From IMG/VR virus record IMGVR_UViG_3300044547_000928, positions 1-64,000 of that record: 64,000 nt of DNA. One strand, given 5' to 3'. Shown piece after piece: positions 13,665-20,354 of the stretch. Made by a program: the position numbers and the translations under genes. Under the pieces are notes generated by a model. It ran no database searches. It was given only the letters and a program-made list of their open reading frames with translations, and was not told the origin of the DNA. Position 1 is the first letter of the stretch; every line of letters starts with the position of its first letter. Source of the stretch: a virus.

Positions 13665-13703
13665 CCCTAGTAGGTTGCAAAGCCTACTAGGGTATGATAT
13701 AAT
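13665..13703 (+). promoter_or_regulatory. Terminator-promoter fusion module 2
   Basis: CCCTAGTAGG (13665-13674) pairs with CCTACTAGGG (13683-13692). TTGCAA (13675-13680) is in the loop and TATAAT is 13698-13703. A7 precedes the hairpin. Confidence 0.88.
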
Positions 13704-13739
13704 AATATAGTAAGGTAATCACAACGAAAGGGAAACCCA

Positions 13740-14003
13740 ATGGACTACGAAGTAGAAGCAGTACTAACTCTCAAGCACGGATACGAGGAATGTGAAAGTT
13801 TCCTCGTCACCATTGACGAGAATGACGAACGGTTCGCTACTCACCTTCACGAGTTGCTCGTAGAGGCTTGGTACGAAAAATTCGCCAGTACCTGCACAGA
13901 GGAACAGTTCGCCTACATACTCAAAAGTACCGAAGACGGTAAATGGTGGGTAGATGGTGAAGAGTTCCGCTACGGTTCGGAAAACTACATAGACACTATG
14001 TAG
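13740..14003 (+). CDS. Acidic hypothetical protein
   Basis: The 87-residue product (MDYEVEAVLTLKHGYEECESFLVTIDENDERF) is driven by module 2 and ended by the hairpin at 14016. Beta-strands at both ends and a central helix. No family recognised. Confidence 0.7.
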   Translation: MDYEVEAVLTLKHGYEECESFLVTIDENDERFATHLHELLVEAWYEKFASTCTEEQFAYILKSTEDGKWWVDGEEFRYGSENYIDTM

Positions 14004-14015
14004 CCCTAAGCGGTT

Positions 14016-14055
14016 CGGGAAGGGTATAACGGCTAACCCTGTTACACCCTTCCCG
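14016..14055 (+). terminator. Hairpin terminator
   Basis: CGGGAAGGGTATAAC pairs with GTTACACCCTTCCCG with one mismatch in 15. Confidence 0.8.
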
Positions 14056-14110
14056 TACAATATAGGTACAGTGGAAAAGACCTATTACCCCCCGCGGGCG
14101 GAGGCTATCG

Positions 14111-14122
14111 GTGATATATCAC
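14111..14122. promoter_or_regulatory. Operator GTGATATATCAC
   Basis: Perfect palindrome, 44 bp upstream of the -35 box at 14167. Confidence 0.7.
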
Positions 14123-14166
14123 GGAGGGTCGGATAAAAATAAATAAAAGAAATCTGCCCATAGAGG

Positions 14167-14195
14167 TTGTGAAGCGTGCTATAAAATGCTATACT
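14167..14195 (+). promoter_or_regulatory. Promoter TTGTGA-17-TATACT
   Basis: TTGTGA (14167-14172) and TATACT (14190-14195), ahead of the zinc-ribbon gene at 14226. Confidence 0.7.
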
Positions 14196-14225
14196 TGTAT
14201 TATCAACCTAACGAAAGGAAATCCA

Positions 14226-14426
14226 ATGGACAACTACCCACCAGGCGTACGAGCAAGCGACTTCCCCGATACTACCGTGTACGAGTTTGAGGCTACCTGC
14301 CCCAAGTGCGACGAGGTATCGGAACAGTACGACGAGGTCGTAATGGGTCGGTATGTAGATGTGACCTGCATCTGTAATGAGTGCGGGCACGAGTGGGAAG
14401 ACGAGCACGACCTATCCCAAGACTAA
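14226..14426 (+). CDS. Zinc-ribbon protein
   Basis: The 66-residue product has CPKCDE near residue 25 and CNECGHEWED near 52, a complete zinc ribbon in an acidic context. GAAAGGAAATCC sets the start. A role in binding nucleic acid or a host protein is plausible but not shown. Confidence 0.75.
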   Translation: MDNYPPGVRASDFPDTTVYEFEATCPKCDEVSEQYDEVVMGRYVDVTCICNECGHEWEDEHDLSQD

Positions 14427-14434
14427 AAAAACTT

Positions 14435-14474
14435 AGCCTGCGAGGTTGCAAAGCCTCGCAGGCTATGGTATAAT
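14435..14474 (+). promoter_or_regulatory. Terminator-promoter fusion module 3
   Basis: AGCCTGCGAGG (14435-14445) pairs with CCTCGCAGGCT (14454-14464). TTGCAA (14446-14451) is in the loop, TATAAT is 14469-14474. A7 precedes it. Confidence 0.9.
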
Positions 14475-14514
14475 ATAATAGTAAGAACAACCCAACAAAC
14501 GAAAGGTAAAACCA

Positions 14515-14745
14515 ATGTCCACCAAAGTAACACATCACCTGCGAGATACAGAGCAAATGTCACTCTCGCTTATGGAATTGTCCATCTCTAAGTGTGTAGT
14601 GCTCACGCTAACGGTCAAAGATGGATACCGTACAGTGTCCGAGATAAACTTCACCACTGAAACCCCAGAGCAGGAATTGCTACTGCGTACGCTTGTAGAA
14701 GCCTACGAAAAGAGCAAGTTCACTATTCCTCTGGAATTAGTCTAA
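14515..14745 (+). CDS. Hypothetical protein
   Basis: The 76-residue product (HLRDTEQMSLSLMELSISKCVVLTLTVKDGYRTVSEINF) is beta-rich with a final helix. Lies between modules 3 and 4 as its own unit. No family recognised. Confidence 0.7.
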   Translation: MSTKVTHHLRDTEQMSLSLMELSISKCVVLTLTVKDGYRTVSEINFTTETPEQELLLRTLVEAYEKSKFTIPLELV

Positions 14746-14753
14746 GAAACTTG

Positions 14754-14792
14754 GCGGGTGGGGTTGCGAAACCCTGCCCGCTAGGCTATACT
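14754..14792 (+). promoter_or_regulatory. Terminator-promoter fusion module 4
   Basis: GCGGG and GGGTT pair with AACCC and CCCGC (14754-14781). TTGCGA (14764-14769) is the loop, TATACT is 14787-14792. Confidence 0.8.
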
Positions 14793-14826
14793 AGAATATG
14801 ACAACAACACAACAAAGGAGAACAAA

Positions 14827-15018
14827 ATGCAAACAAAAGTAAAAGGGTTGCCTACCTCGGTAGTGCAAAGCGGAAAGTATGTCCAAATCTGGTGCAGTAG
14901 CCCAGATGGTGACAGTTCAGACAGTCAAATCCTAGAGATTAGGTGCGCCAACGAACAACAAGCCTCGGTAGTGTGGCAGGCTTGGGTCGATATGGCAGGA
15001 CTGAACGGAAACAAATAA
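14827..15018 (+). CDS. Hypothetical protein
   Basis: The 63-residue product (MQTKVKGLPTSVVQSGKYVQIWCSSPDGDSSDSQILEI) follows AAAGGAGAAC. Beta-rich and small. Lies between modules 4 and 5. Function unknown. Confidence 0.65.
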   Translation: MQTKVKGLPTSVVQSGKYVQIWCSSPDGDSSDSQILEIRCANEQQASVVWQAWVDMAGLNGNK

Positions 15019-15031
15019 ATATAAAAAACTT

Positions 15032-15071
15032 AGCCCGCTAGGTTGCAAAGCCTAGCGGGCTATGCTATAAT
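15032..15071 (+). promoter_or_regulatory. Terminator-promoter fusion module 5
   Basis: AGCCCGCTAGG (15032-15042) pairs with CCTAGCGGGCT (15051-15061). TTGCAA (15043-15048) is in the loop, TATAAT is 15066-15071. Confidence 0.9.
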
Positions 15072-15077
15072 ATATAT

Positions 15078-15150
15078 ATAAGGAAATAGACGAGCAGTGC
15101 CAGCGGGGGCACGGAAAGAGGGGAGAAGGTGCTCGGCGGGGGCTGAGGGC
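15078..15150 (+). ncRNA. Candidate small RNA from module 5
   Basis: Module 5 fires into a segment with no convincing gene. CGAGCA (15091-15096) pairs with TGCTCG (15130-15135), and GTGCC pairs with GGCAC inside. A 33-codon GTG frame at 15097 has only a distant AGGA and is less likely. Confidence 0.4.
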
Positions 15151-15175
15151 GCAAAAAATAAAATACCTTTACGAG

Positions 15176-15204
15176 TTGCAAAGTGTGCTAGAAAGTGATA
15201 TACT
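15176..15204 (+). promoter_or_regulatory. Promoter TTGCAA-17-TATACT
   Basis: TTGCAA (15176-15181) and TATACT (15199-15204), ahead of the gene at 15245. Confidence 0.7.
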
Positions 15205-15244
15205 TATATTAGTGAGTTACCAACCCAATACGAAAGGCAAACAA

Positions 15245-15586
15245 ATGATAACAACAGTTCAGCGAGAAGGTCGGGAATTACACCCGCTAATCCTTCTCAA
15301 GCAAATCGGCGGTATGAACCTACTCGCAATTAGCGGTGGTCGTAAGTCGGTTATTTTCTACACAGACCTAGACGGTGATACCTACCCTATCGGCGTAGCG
15401 TTGCCAGTCGCACAGGGTCGCAGTGTTGAGGTCACGCTTGACTGGAATGACACCTACCGAGTGCGCCGAATTCGCAAAGTCACCAACGGCGCAAAGCGTG
15501 GTAGCGAAGTCGTAGAGGCGGAACAGACCGAGGTCTATTGCGAGGAAGTGGGCGAAGTTGCCTACTCTATGAGTTGCTGGAAATAA
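15245..15586 (+). CDS. Hypothetical protein
   Basis: The 113-residue product (LILLKQIGGMNLLAISGGRKSVIFYTDLDGDTYPIGVALPV) resembles the small beta proteins of unknown role found in many actinophages and plasmids. GAAAGGCAAAC sets the start. Lies between its promoter and module 6. Confidence 0.7.
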   Translation: MITTVQREGRELHPLILLKQIGGMNLLAISGGRKSVIFYTDLDGDTYPIGVALPVAQGRSVEVTLDWNDTYRVRRIRKVTNGAKRGSEVVEAEQTEVYCEEVGEVAYSMSCWK

Positions 15587-15598
15587 TCTAAAAAATGT

Positions 15599-15638
15599 AG
15601 CGGGTGGGGTCGCAAAGCCTCGCCCGCTATGCTATAAT
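15599..15638 (+). promoter_or_regulatory. Terminator-promoter fusion module 6
   Basis: AGCGGG and GGG pair with CCT and GCCCGCT (15599-15628). The -35 is TCGCAA (15610-15615), TATAAT is 15633-15638. A6 precedes it. Confidence 0.82.
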
Positions 15639-15668
15639 ATAATAACAACACAATGAAGGGAAAACAAA

Positions 15669-15842
15669 ATGACCGAGGAACAGGCAATTAGATACATCAC
15701 CGAGGCATTCCGCGCGAGGGTAGTACCTCTAAGCGAAATCGTAAAGGTGCGTTCACTGAAATCACTCAACGCCGAACTGTACGCCGAAATGGACAACGAG
15801 GGCGCGTTTGACGAACCGTGGTGGCTTGACTACCAAGAGTGA
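15669..15842 (+). CDS. Small acidic hypothetical protein
   Basis: Fifty-seven codons (MTEEQAIRYITEAFRARVVP, ending EPWWLDYQE) follow GAAGGGAAAAC and module 6. Helical. The sequence CGGAGAGGGGAC right after the stop is an isolated copy of a box from the two-box repeats. Confidence 0.65.
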   Translation: MTEEQAIRYITEAFRARVVPLSEIVKVRSLKSLNAELYAEMDNEGAFDEPWWLDYQE

Positions 15843-15898
15843 GGGCGGAGAGGGGACGCGCGGGCTTCTGCTGGCGTAAAGAAAAATAGAATTACAAG

Positions 15899-15927
15899 TT
15901 GTAAATACCACGAAAGGGTGCTATAAT
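15899..15927 (+). promoter_or_regulatory. Promoter TTGTAA-17-TATAAT for a leaderless gene
   Basis: TTGTAA (15899-15904) and TATAAT (15922-15927). The ATG is the seventh base after the -10 box. Confidence 0.75.
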
Positions 15928-15933
15928 ATACTT

Positions 15934-16098
15934 ATGGGAAAAACAATGAGAAACAACAACTACAAAGCGTGGGGCGAGGCAGACCGCCAAGCCTTCCGTG
16001 ACGGAAACAAACTCCGTGCCTCAACCATTCAGGGCAAGCGCAAGCCAGCCCCGACACTTGAGGAATGGGGCGACCTTGAGGACTGGCTAGATGATTAG
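15934..16098 (+). CDS. Small basic protein, probably leaderless
   Basis: Fifty-four codons (MGKTMRNNNYKAWGEADRQAFRDGNKLRAS). The first ATG coincides with the expected transcription start, so translation would begin without a leader. An internal ATG at 15946 is a less likely start. Ends in an acidic LEEWGDLEDWLDD tail and overlaps the next gene by 8 bases. Confidence 0.65.
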   Translation: MGKTMRNNNYKAWGEADRQAFRDGNKLRASTIQGKRKPAPTLEEWGDLEDWLDD

Positions 16099-16255
16099 CC
16101 AGCAGAGGGTCTGCTCAATTTGCACAGCGCCGTGGAGCGTTGGCGAGGACGAGGACTACCGAGACCCGCATACCAAAGAACTGGTCTGCAACACCTGCGC
16201 CCTTGACGGTGAAGGAACAGACTACTACGAACGAAAGGATTATTCAGATGACTAG
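16091..16255 (+). CDS. Zinc-ribbon protein
   Basis: Fifty-four codons with CSIC near residue 8 and CNTC near 33 and an acidic C-terminus. It overlaps genes on both sides by 8 bases, which suggests translational coupling in a three-gene set. Confidence 0.65.
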   Translation: MISQQRVCSICTAPWSVGEDEDYRDPHTKELVCNTCALDGEGTDYYERKDYSDD

Positions 16256-16493
16256 CCAACTACCACCAAACACCACCAAACTACTAGCACAAGGCGTGGA
16301 CGCTATGGATATCCTGCACCACCACCTAAAGAGCCTTATATACGAGGCTCAGGGTGATAGCGAGTACGGAGAGCCAAGCGACCCATACGCACGAGGAGTA
16401 TTTGACACGCTTTGCGAAATGTACCGCTTGACCTACGCGCTTACCTTTGCAGAAATGGATAAAGGTTGCAATTCAGCCGAGAGCGTGATATAA
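16248..16493 (+). CDS. Hypothetical protein
   Basis: The 81-residue product (MTSQLPPNTTKLLAQGVDAMDILHHHLKSLIY) starts behind GAAAGGA inside the end of the zinc-ribbon gene. Helical. The same frame is open upstream, but the ribosome site and overlap favour this start. Its last bases contain the next promoter. Confidence 0.65.
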   Translation: MTSQLPPNTTKLLAQGVDAMDILHHHLKSLIYEAQGDSEYGEPSDPYARGVFDTLCEMYRLTYALTFAEMDKGCNSAESVI

Positions 16494-16494
16494 T
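16466..16494 (+). promoter_or_regulatory. Promoter TTGCAA-17-TATAAT
   Basis: TTGCAA (16466-16471) and TATAAT (16489-16494) over the end of the preceding gene. Confidence 0.75.
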
Positions 16495-16521
16495 ATATAC
16501 ATACACCGAAAGGACAAAACA

Positions 16522-16851
16522 ATGAACACAACACAACTAGAACGCAGAGAGTGGTTAGTAACAGCACTCATAGTGGTATTCTTTACAGGGCTTATTCTCT
16601 TTATTTGGAATGACTTCTATGACCGAATGACACAGTACTCGTGCGACCCTTCGCCACACATTGTGCAAGAGGGCGACACTATCTACAAGTTCGGAATGGC
16701 GTACTGCGTAGGTGCGCGTGAGGTTGCCATAGATGACGCCGTAGAGGCTTACGGAACGAACCTGCAAATTGGGCAGGTAATCTACCTACCGATAAAGAAC
16801 GGTTGCCCACTCAGAGTGACTGACGGCGGGGAAGTGTTCCAAGACTGCTGA
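16522..16851 (+). CDS. Membrane-anchored LysM-like protein
   Basis: The 109-residue product has one membrane helix (about residues 12-29) and then an outside domain whose PHIVQEGDTIYKFGMAYCV...LQIGQVIYLPI matches the start and end of a LysM domain. LysM binds peptidoglycan or chitin-type sugars. Cysteines near 41, 62 and 95 may pair. I infer an envelope protein that could act in exclusion or lysis timing. Confidence 0.65.
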   Translation: MNTTQLERREWLVTALIVVFFTGLILFIWNDFYDRMTQYSCDPSPHIVQEGDTIYKFGMAYCVGAREVAIDDAVEAYGTNLQIGQVIYLPIKNGCPLRVTDGGEVFQDC

Positions 16852-16868
16852 CCCGCGAGGGCCCAGGG

Positions 16869-16940
16869 CCCAAGGGAACGGAAGCGCTAAATAAACCCGA
16901 TACTAAGGAAACACCATATTCTCCGAGGGCGGAGAGGGGC
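16869..16940. repeat. Two-box repeat element, copy 6
   Basis: CCCAAGGGAACGG (16869-16881), AAATAAACCCGA (16889-16900), GGAAACACCATATTCT (16907-16922), GGAGAGGGGC (16931-16940). The gap to TATTCT is 19 bp. An SOS-box-like site follows 6 bases later. Confidence 0.85.
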
Positions 16941-16945
16941 ATAAA

Positions 16946-16959
16946 CGAACATATGTTCG
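16946..16959. promoter_or_regulatory. SOS-box-like site CGAACATATGTTCG
   Basis: A perfect 14-bp palindrome matching the Gram-positive LexA/DinR box CGAAC-N4-GTTCG. Confidence 0.7.
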
Positions 16960-17017
16960 GTCTAACTCAAACCCTAACCCTCAAGTAGAGGTTTAGGTCT
17001 GGGGCACGGGCGCAAAG

Positions 17018-17038
17018 TTATCCACAGCCTGTGGATAA
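17018..17038. promoter_or_regulatory. Inverted pair of DnaA boxes
   Basis: TTATCCACA (17018-17026) and TGTGGATAA (17030-17038) are consensus DnaA boxes facing each other. A third partial box TGTGGAAAA follows. Confidence 0.75.
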
Positions 17039-17099
17039 GTCTGTGGAAAAATAAATAAAGAAAATGTCAGAAAATGCGATGAAATGCTATAAAACCGTG

Positions 17100-17105
17100 T
17101 ATAAT
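17100..17105 (+). promoter_or_regulatory. Probable -10 box
   Basis: TATAAT lies 50 bases before the next ATG. The -35 region is poor, so this promoter may need an activator. Confidence 0.4.
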
Positions 17106-17154
17106 GAATAGGTAAGCAAAACCGCTTACAGAACCTAATGAAAGGCAGTACCTA

Positions 17155-17529
17155 ATGAATACAGTACAAACCCTCATAAACGCCAAGCGAGCCGTAGAAC
17201 TCGCAACGGAAGCCTACGAAAGCGCCAAAGCGCAATTTGAGGCACAAGTTGCCGAGAGTGGCGAAAAGTCCGTGACCATTGACGGCGTGACCGTCTCGCT
17301 GGTATCGGTAGAGCGCCGAAACTTTGACACGGCAGAACTCGCCAAGCACATTACAGCGAGCACCTACCAAGCCGTTACCAAAGTGGCAGTGGATAACAAA
17401 GCCTTTGACCTTGCCCGCAAGGCTGGCGAAATCACGGAAGCCACCGAGCAGGCAGTCGTGACTATCACGCACTACAACCAAGTGCGAGTGACCGAAGCCA
17501 AAGTGGCAAAGGTGGCGCAAGTCGCCTAG
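17155..17529 (+). CDS. Coiled-coil hypothetical protein
   Basis: The 124-residue product is an Ala/Glu/Lys-rich helix at each end with a short beta segment KSVTIDGVTVSLVSVERRN between. GAAAGGCAG precedes it. This looks like a small structural or tethering protein. No family recognised. Confidence 0.65.
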   Translation: MNTVQTLINAKRAVELATEAYESAKAQFEAQVAESGEKSVTIDGVTVSLVSVERRNFDTAELAKHITASTYQAVTKVAVDNKAFDLARKAGEITEATEQAVVTITHYNQVRVTEAKVAKVAQVA

Positions 17530-17540
17530 TCGCTGGGTAG

Positions 17541-17565
17541 TCGGGCGGGCTAATCACCCGCCCGA
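17541..17565 (+). terminator. Hairpin terminator
   Basis: TCGGGCGGG pairs with CCCGCCCGA over a 7-base loop, 12 bases after the stop. Confidence 0.8.
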
Positions 17566-17570
17566 CACAC

Positions 17571-17584
17571 CGAACAGGTGTTCG
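17571..17584. promoter_or_regulatory. SOS-box-like site CGAACAGGTGTTCG
   Basis: Matches CGAAC-N4-GTTCG. The rest of 17585-17760 shows no gene, only GC-rich DNA. Confidence 0.65.
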
Positions 17585-17763
17585 CCCCGTGGGGGCAAAG
17601 TCTCCCGATATGGCGTATACCGTTCGGCGAGGTGGGCGTGAATGCCCGCCAGACGCAATAGGAAGCCTTTACAGCGTCTCGCCAGACCTCAAAAGACTGA
17701 GGGCTTAGTTTACTTTTACTCGCACAATATCGCATTGTGACGCATATGGTGGCAACCGACCCC

Positions 17764-17777
17764 CGAACACTTGTTCG
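17764..17777. promoter_or_regulatory. SOS-box-like site CGAACACTTGTTCG
   Basis: Matches CGAAC-N4-GTTCG, 16 bp before an operator palindrome and 57 bp before a -35 box. Confidence 0.7.
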
Positions 17778-17792
17778 CCTACGCCGAGGGCG

Positions 17793-17803
17793 GTGATATA
17801 TCA
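17793..17803. promoter_or_regulatory. Operator GTGATATATCA
   Basis: TGATATATCA core, 30 bp upstream of the -35 box at 17834. Confidence 0.65.
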
Positions 17804-17833
17804 AAAGAATATCGAAAATAATTCTATTTTAGG

Positions 17834-17862
17834 TTGTGTTGTGTGACAGAGTGTGCTATAGT
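17834..17862 (+). promoter_or_regulatory. Promoter TTGTGT-17-TATAGT
   Basis: TTGTGT (17834-17839) and TATAGT (17857-17862), ahead of the gene at 17904. Confidence 0.65.
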
Positions 17863-17903
17863 ATATATATAGGGAAAACGAAGTACCTATGCGAAAGGGA
17901 AAT

Positions 17904-18161
17904 ATGCGACCAGCACGAAATAGCAAAATCCAGTGGTCAGGCTTGACAAACTCAAGCCAAGCCAAAACCACGATGGCAGTCAGCCGAGACAACGGCTTGA
18001 CCTACGCCCTCGCCAGCAACCGTGCGCTACGCACGGAAAAGGACACGCCCGACACGCTTGTTATCGCACCAGTCACGGTTGGCGCATACAGCAACGACAG
18101 CGTTGCCGACTACGAAGGAACGGCAGTCTCGTTCCGCAAAAACTGGTTGTACTACCGCTAG
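17904..18161 (+). CDS. Small basic hypothetical protein
   Basis: The 85-residue product (MRPARNSKIQWSGLTNSSQAKTTMAVSRDNGLTYALASN) starts behind GAAAGGGAAAT. An ATG five codons upstream overlaps that site. Beta-rich. Followed by a strong terminator. Confidence 0.65.
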   Translation: MRPARNSKIQWSGLTNSSQAKTTMAVSRDNGLTYALASNRALRTEKDTPDTLVIAPVTVGAYSNDSVADYEGTAVSFRKNWLYYR

Positions 18162-18180
18162 ACGGTAGCCAGTCCGAGCC

Positions 18181-18213
18181 AACCCAGCCCGCACCCCCCG
18201 CGGGTTGGGTTTT
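18181..18213 (+). terminator. Intrinsic terminator
   Basis: AACCCA and CCCGC pair with GCGGG and TGGGTT, followed by TT. Confidence 0.8.
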
Positions 18214-18261
18214 GGCGTACCTGCCCACGGGCGGAGGCTAGTGGGTTTGGGCACGCGGGCG

Positions 18262-18376
18262 ACCAAGCCAAGAATTGCCCCAGGGCACGCTCCAGGGCTC
18301 CAGGGCGAACGAGGGAAAGTTTGCGAGACTGAGGGCTTGTCCGAGGGCGCGCGGGCGCCAGGGCGACGCAGGGCAA
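18262..18376. repeat. GC-rich GAGGGC/CAGGGC intergenic repeat, unit 1
   Basis: Dense CAGGGC and GAGGGC words and the shared string ACTGAGGGCTTGTCCGAGGG (18328-18347), which recurs at 19478 and 20298. Confidence 0.7.
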
Positions 18377-18393
18377 AAATATTTGGAAATAAG

Positions 18394-18422
18394 TTGTCAA
18401 GCGTGGCAGAGTGTGCTATACT
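18394..18422 (+). promoter_or_regulatory. Promoter TTGTCA-17-TATACT for a leaderless gene
   Basis: TTGTCA (18394-18399) and TATACT (18417-18422). The ATG is the seventh base after the -10 box. Confidence 0.75.
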
Positions 18423-18428
18423 GTATAT

Positions 18429-18608
18429 ATGACGATTACACTGAACAACCACGAAATTACATTGTCCGCCTATTGTGTGAACGACGAGGGCGCACTCGTT
18501 GTTTGTGGCTCAACCGTTGAGCACTCATACCTCGGTCGCGGAGGGCGCGAGGACAACTGGGAAAAGTTGTATGTCCCTATCTGCGCCAACTGCGGGGACT
18601 GGCTCTAG
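18429..18608 (+). CDS. Cys-containing small protein, leaderless
   Basis: The 59-residue product (MTITLNNHEITLSAYCVNDEGALVVCGSTVEHSY, ending CANCGDWL) has no ribosome site, and its ATG sits where transcription should start. Four cysteines ending in CANC suggest a zinc site. Confidence 0.65.
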   Translation: MTITLNNHEITLSAYCVNDEGALVVCGSTVEHSYLGRGGREDNWEKLYVPICANCGDWL

Positions 18609-18667
18609 TAGCCCCGCGGGCGCAAGGGCGACGGGTCAAAAATAATTTATTTATTTTGCAAATTGAC

Positions 18668-18696
18668 TTGCATATTGTCGCACGAATTGGTATACT
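18668..18696 (+). promoter_or_regulatory. Promoter TTGCAT-17-TATACT for a leaderless gene
   Basis: TTGCAT (18668-18673) and TATACT (18691-18696). The ATG at 18703 is the seventh base after the -10 box. Confidence 0.75.
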
Positions 18697-18702
18697 TGTA
18701 TT

Positions 18703-18834
18703 ATGAACAACACAACAAACACAACAACCGAGGACGATATCCAAGTATGCGAGGACTGCCAAGTGTGGGCTTGCGATTGCTTCTGTGACGAAATCGCAGA
18801 CCAGCACCGAGAAATCGCCCGAGGACTTTACTAG
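18703..18834 (+). CDS. Cys-rich 43-residue protein, leaderless
   Basis: After an Asn/Thr-rich start comes CEDCQVWACDCFC, five cysteines within thirteen residues, then a helix DEIADQHREIARGLY. Likely binds metal. No ribosome site. Ends at a hairpin. Confidence 0.65.
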   Translation: MNNTTNTTTEDDIQVCEDCQVWACDCFCDEIADQHREIARGLY

Positions 18835-18841
18835 CCCGAAG

Positions 18842-18866
18842 GGAGCAGGGCTGGCGACCCTGCTCC
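18842..18866 (+). terminator. Hairpin terminator
   Basis: GGAGCAGGG pairs with CCCTGCTCC over a 7-base loop, with no U-run. Confidence 0.75.
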
Positions 18867-18908
18867 GAGGGGCGCGCGGGCGTTGGCGTAAAATAATCTA
18901 GGAATAAG

Positions 18909-18937
18909 TTGCAAAGCGTAACAGAGTGTGCTATACT
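18909..18937 (+). promoter_or_regulatory. Promoter TTGCAA-17-TATACT
   Basis: TTGCAA (18909-18914) and TATACT (18932-18937), ahead of the gene pair at 18968. Confidence 0.75.
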
Positions 18938-18967
18938 GTAATTACCAACTCAACGAAAGGAAATGAA

Positions 18968-19105
18968 ATGACTAAGAAAATTGATTGCGGAACCTGCGGG
19001 TTCAGGGAAGCAACCCACTACTACGAGACAGAGACAGTCCACGCCGAGGGCGAGGGCGAGTACTCGTGCTGTGCTTGCGACCACGGGACAGAGGGGTGTG
19101 CGTGA
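18968..19105 (+). CDS. Cys-rich zinc-ribbon peptide
   Basis: Forty-five codons with CGTC near residue 7 and CCAC near 34 and a final Cys, an acidic zinc-ribbon-like peptide. GAAAGGAAATG precedes it. Stop overlaps the next start (TGATG). Confidence 0.65.
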   Translation: MTKKIDCGTCGFREATHYYETETVHAEGEGEYSCCACDHGTEGCA

Positions 19106-19308
19106 TGGAAACATACACCGAACACCAACTCAAGGCGAGGGTCACAGACCTAGAGTATGCGCTCTCGCAAATCGTAAGCCACATTGAGAGGTTTGCCCCC
19201 GAAATCCTCATTGAGCAAGAGGGCTACGCCTACACCGCGGGCGCACTTCAGTCCCGTCTGAAGGAAGTCCGTGCTATCGCACAGCGAGGGCTTGACCTGA
19301 TGGTATGA
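19105..19308 (+). CDS. Helical hypothetical protein
   Basis: The 67-residue product (METYTEHQLKARVTDLEYALSQIVSHIERFAPEIL) is mostly coiled-coil helix. Translation is coupled to the Cys-rich peptide before it. Followed by a strong terminator. Confidence 0.65.
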   Translation: METYTEHQLKARVTDLEYALSQIVSHIERFAPEILIEQEGYAYTAGALQSRLKEVRAIAQRGLDLMV

Positions 19309-19316
19309 AAAACAGA

Positions 19317-19348
19317 GCCCGCCCCGCACCCCCGCGGGGCGGGCTTCT
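19317..19348 (+). terminator. Intrinsic terminator
   Basis: GCCCGCCCCGC pairs with GCGGGGCGGGC, then TTCT. Confidence 0.85.
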
Positions 19349-19409
19349 GCATACCCACAGGAGGGACGACAGGGGACAAAATCGCAGGAGGGCTTGCCCT
19401 GCAATTTTG

Positions 19410-19545
19410 CGACCAACCCCCGCGGGATACCCAGGGCTCACCACGGGCGCCAGGGCGTGAGCGCGAGGGATTGTCCAACTGAGGGCTTGTTCGAGGGCTT
19501 GCGCCGCAGGAGGGGCGCCAGGGCGCGTGTCGTTGAGGGCAAAAT
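19410..19545. repeat. GC-rich GAGGGC/CAGGGC intergenic repeat, unit 2
   Basis: Shares TTGTCCAACTGAGGGCTTGT and GCCAGGGCG words with units 1 and 3. No gene is visible in 19349-19570. Confidence 0.7.
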
Positions 19546-19571
19546 AGTTTAGAAAAATCTGCCCGATAGAG

Positions 19572-19600
19572 TTGCATTGTGTGGCATAGTATGCTATACT
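19572..19600 (+). promoter_or_regulatory. Promoter TTGCAT-17-TATACT
   Basis: TTGCAT (19572-19577) and TATACT (19595-19600), ahead of the gene at 19651. Confidence 0.7.
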
Positions 19601-19650
19601 ATTATTACAAGGGCAAGCACACCGCAAGCCCCACAACGGAAGGCAACTCA

Positions 19651-19893
19651 ATGGCAAAATTGGCAGACCTAGCAACCAAGCCCGTGAAGGCGGGGCGTTC
19701 ATTCAAGGCTTCATCGTGGCGCGCGGTAGACATTGACGAGAACACCCGTCATATCTACCACTACTCCACCTTGATGGCAGAACTAACCAAGGGCGAACTG
19801 ACCCAAGTCTCCGAAGGTTGGGGCTCAATGTCAGACAAGCAAGGAATGGGCAAAATCCGCAACGCATTGTTGAAGGCTTCAGTCAAAAAATAA
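19651..19893 (+). CDS. Hypothetical protein
   Basis: The 80-residue product (MAKLADLATKPVKAGRSFKASSWRAVDIDENTRHIYHYSTLMAEL) is basic with a KASSWRAVDID strand and helices. GGAAGGCAAC sets the start. This type of sequence recurs in actinophage genomes, but no role is known to me. Confidence 0.7.
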   Translation: MAKLADLATKPVKAGRSFKASSWRAVDIDENTRHIYHYSTLMAELTKGELTQVSEGWGSMSDKQGMGKIRNALLKASVKK

Positions 19894-19908
19894 TTTAGAA
19901 AATAGTTG

Positions 19909-19946
19909 CCCCGCGGGTTGCATTGGCTCGCGGGGTATGCTATAAT
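19909..19946 (+). promoter_or_regulatory. Terminator-promoter fusion module 7
   Basis: CCCCGCG (19909-19915) pairs with CGCGGGG (19929-19935). TTGCAT (19918-19923) is in the loop, TATAAT is 19941-19946. Confidence 0.8.
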
Positions 19947-19975
19947 ATATACATAACCTAATGGAAGGAAACCAA

Positions 19976-20035
19976 ATGAGACTAATGCTTACCATCGCCC
20001 AACTAATCGCGGGACTGCGGGCGGGCAGGTTCTAA
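19976..20035 (+). CDS. 19-residue micropeptide
   Basis: MRLMLTIAQLIAGLRAGRF follows GGAAGGAAACC and module 7. It would be an amphipathic or membrane-seeking helix. The full set of signals argues for expression in spite of its size. Confidence 0.45.
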   Translation: MRLMLTIAQLIAGLRAGRF

Positions 20036-20039
20036 CCGC

Positions 20040-20345
20040 CGAGGGAACTGAGCCGAGGAGAGGCGCGCGGGCTTCGCACTCCAGGGCTCACCCAAGGGCG
20101 CACGAGGGCGACGCAGGGCTTCCGCAAGGAGGAGGGCCAGGGCGTTGGCTGGCGTTGGCGTCCCCGCAGGAGGGGCGCGCGGGCTTCCGCTGGCGTTCAG
20201 AAAAAAAACAGAGGGTCGCGGGTCAAGGGCGTTCACGCCAAGGGTTGGCACCAGGGCGCTCCCAGGGCTTCAGGTGGTGCGCGCAAATAATCGTCCAACT
20301 GAGGGCTTATCCGAGGGGGAAGGGTCGCGAGGGTGGCGCAAGGGT
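20040..20345. repeat. GC-rich GAGGGC/CAGGGC intergenic repeat, unit 3
   Basis: About 300 bases without a credible gene on the plus strand. It is packed with GCGCGGGC, CAGGGCTTC and GGCGTTGGCG words and holds the shared string at 20298-20317. Confidence 0.7.
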
Positions 20346-20354
20346 GATATGCCG

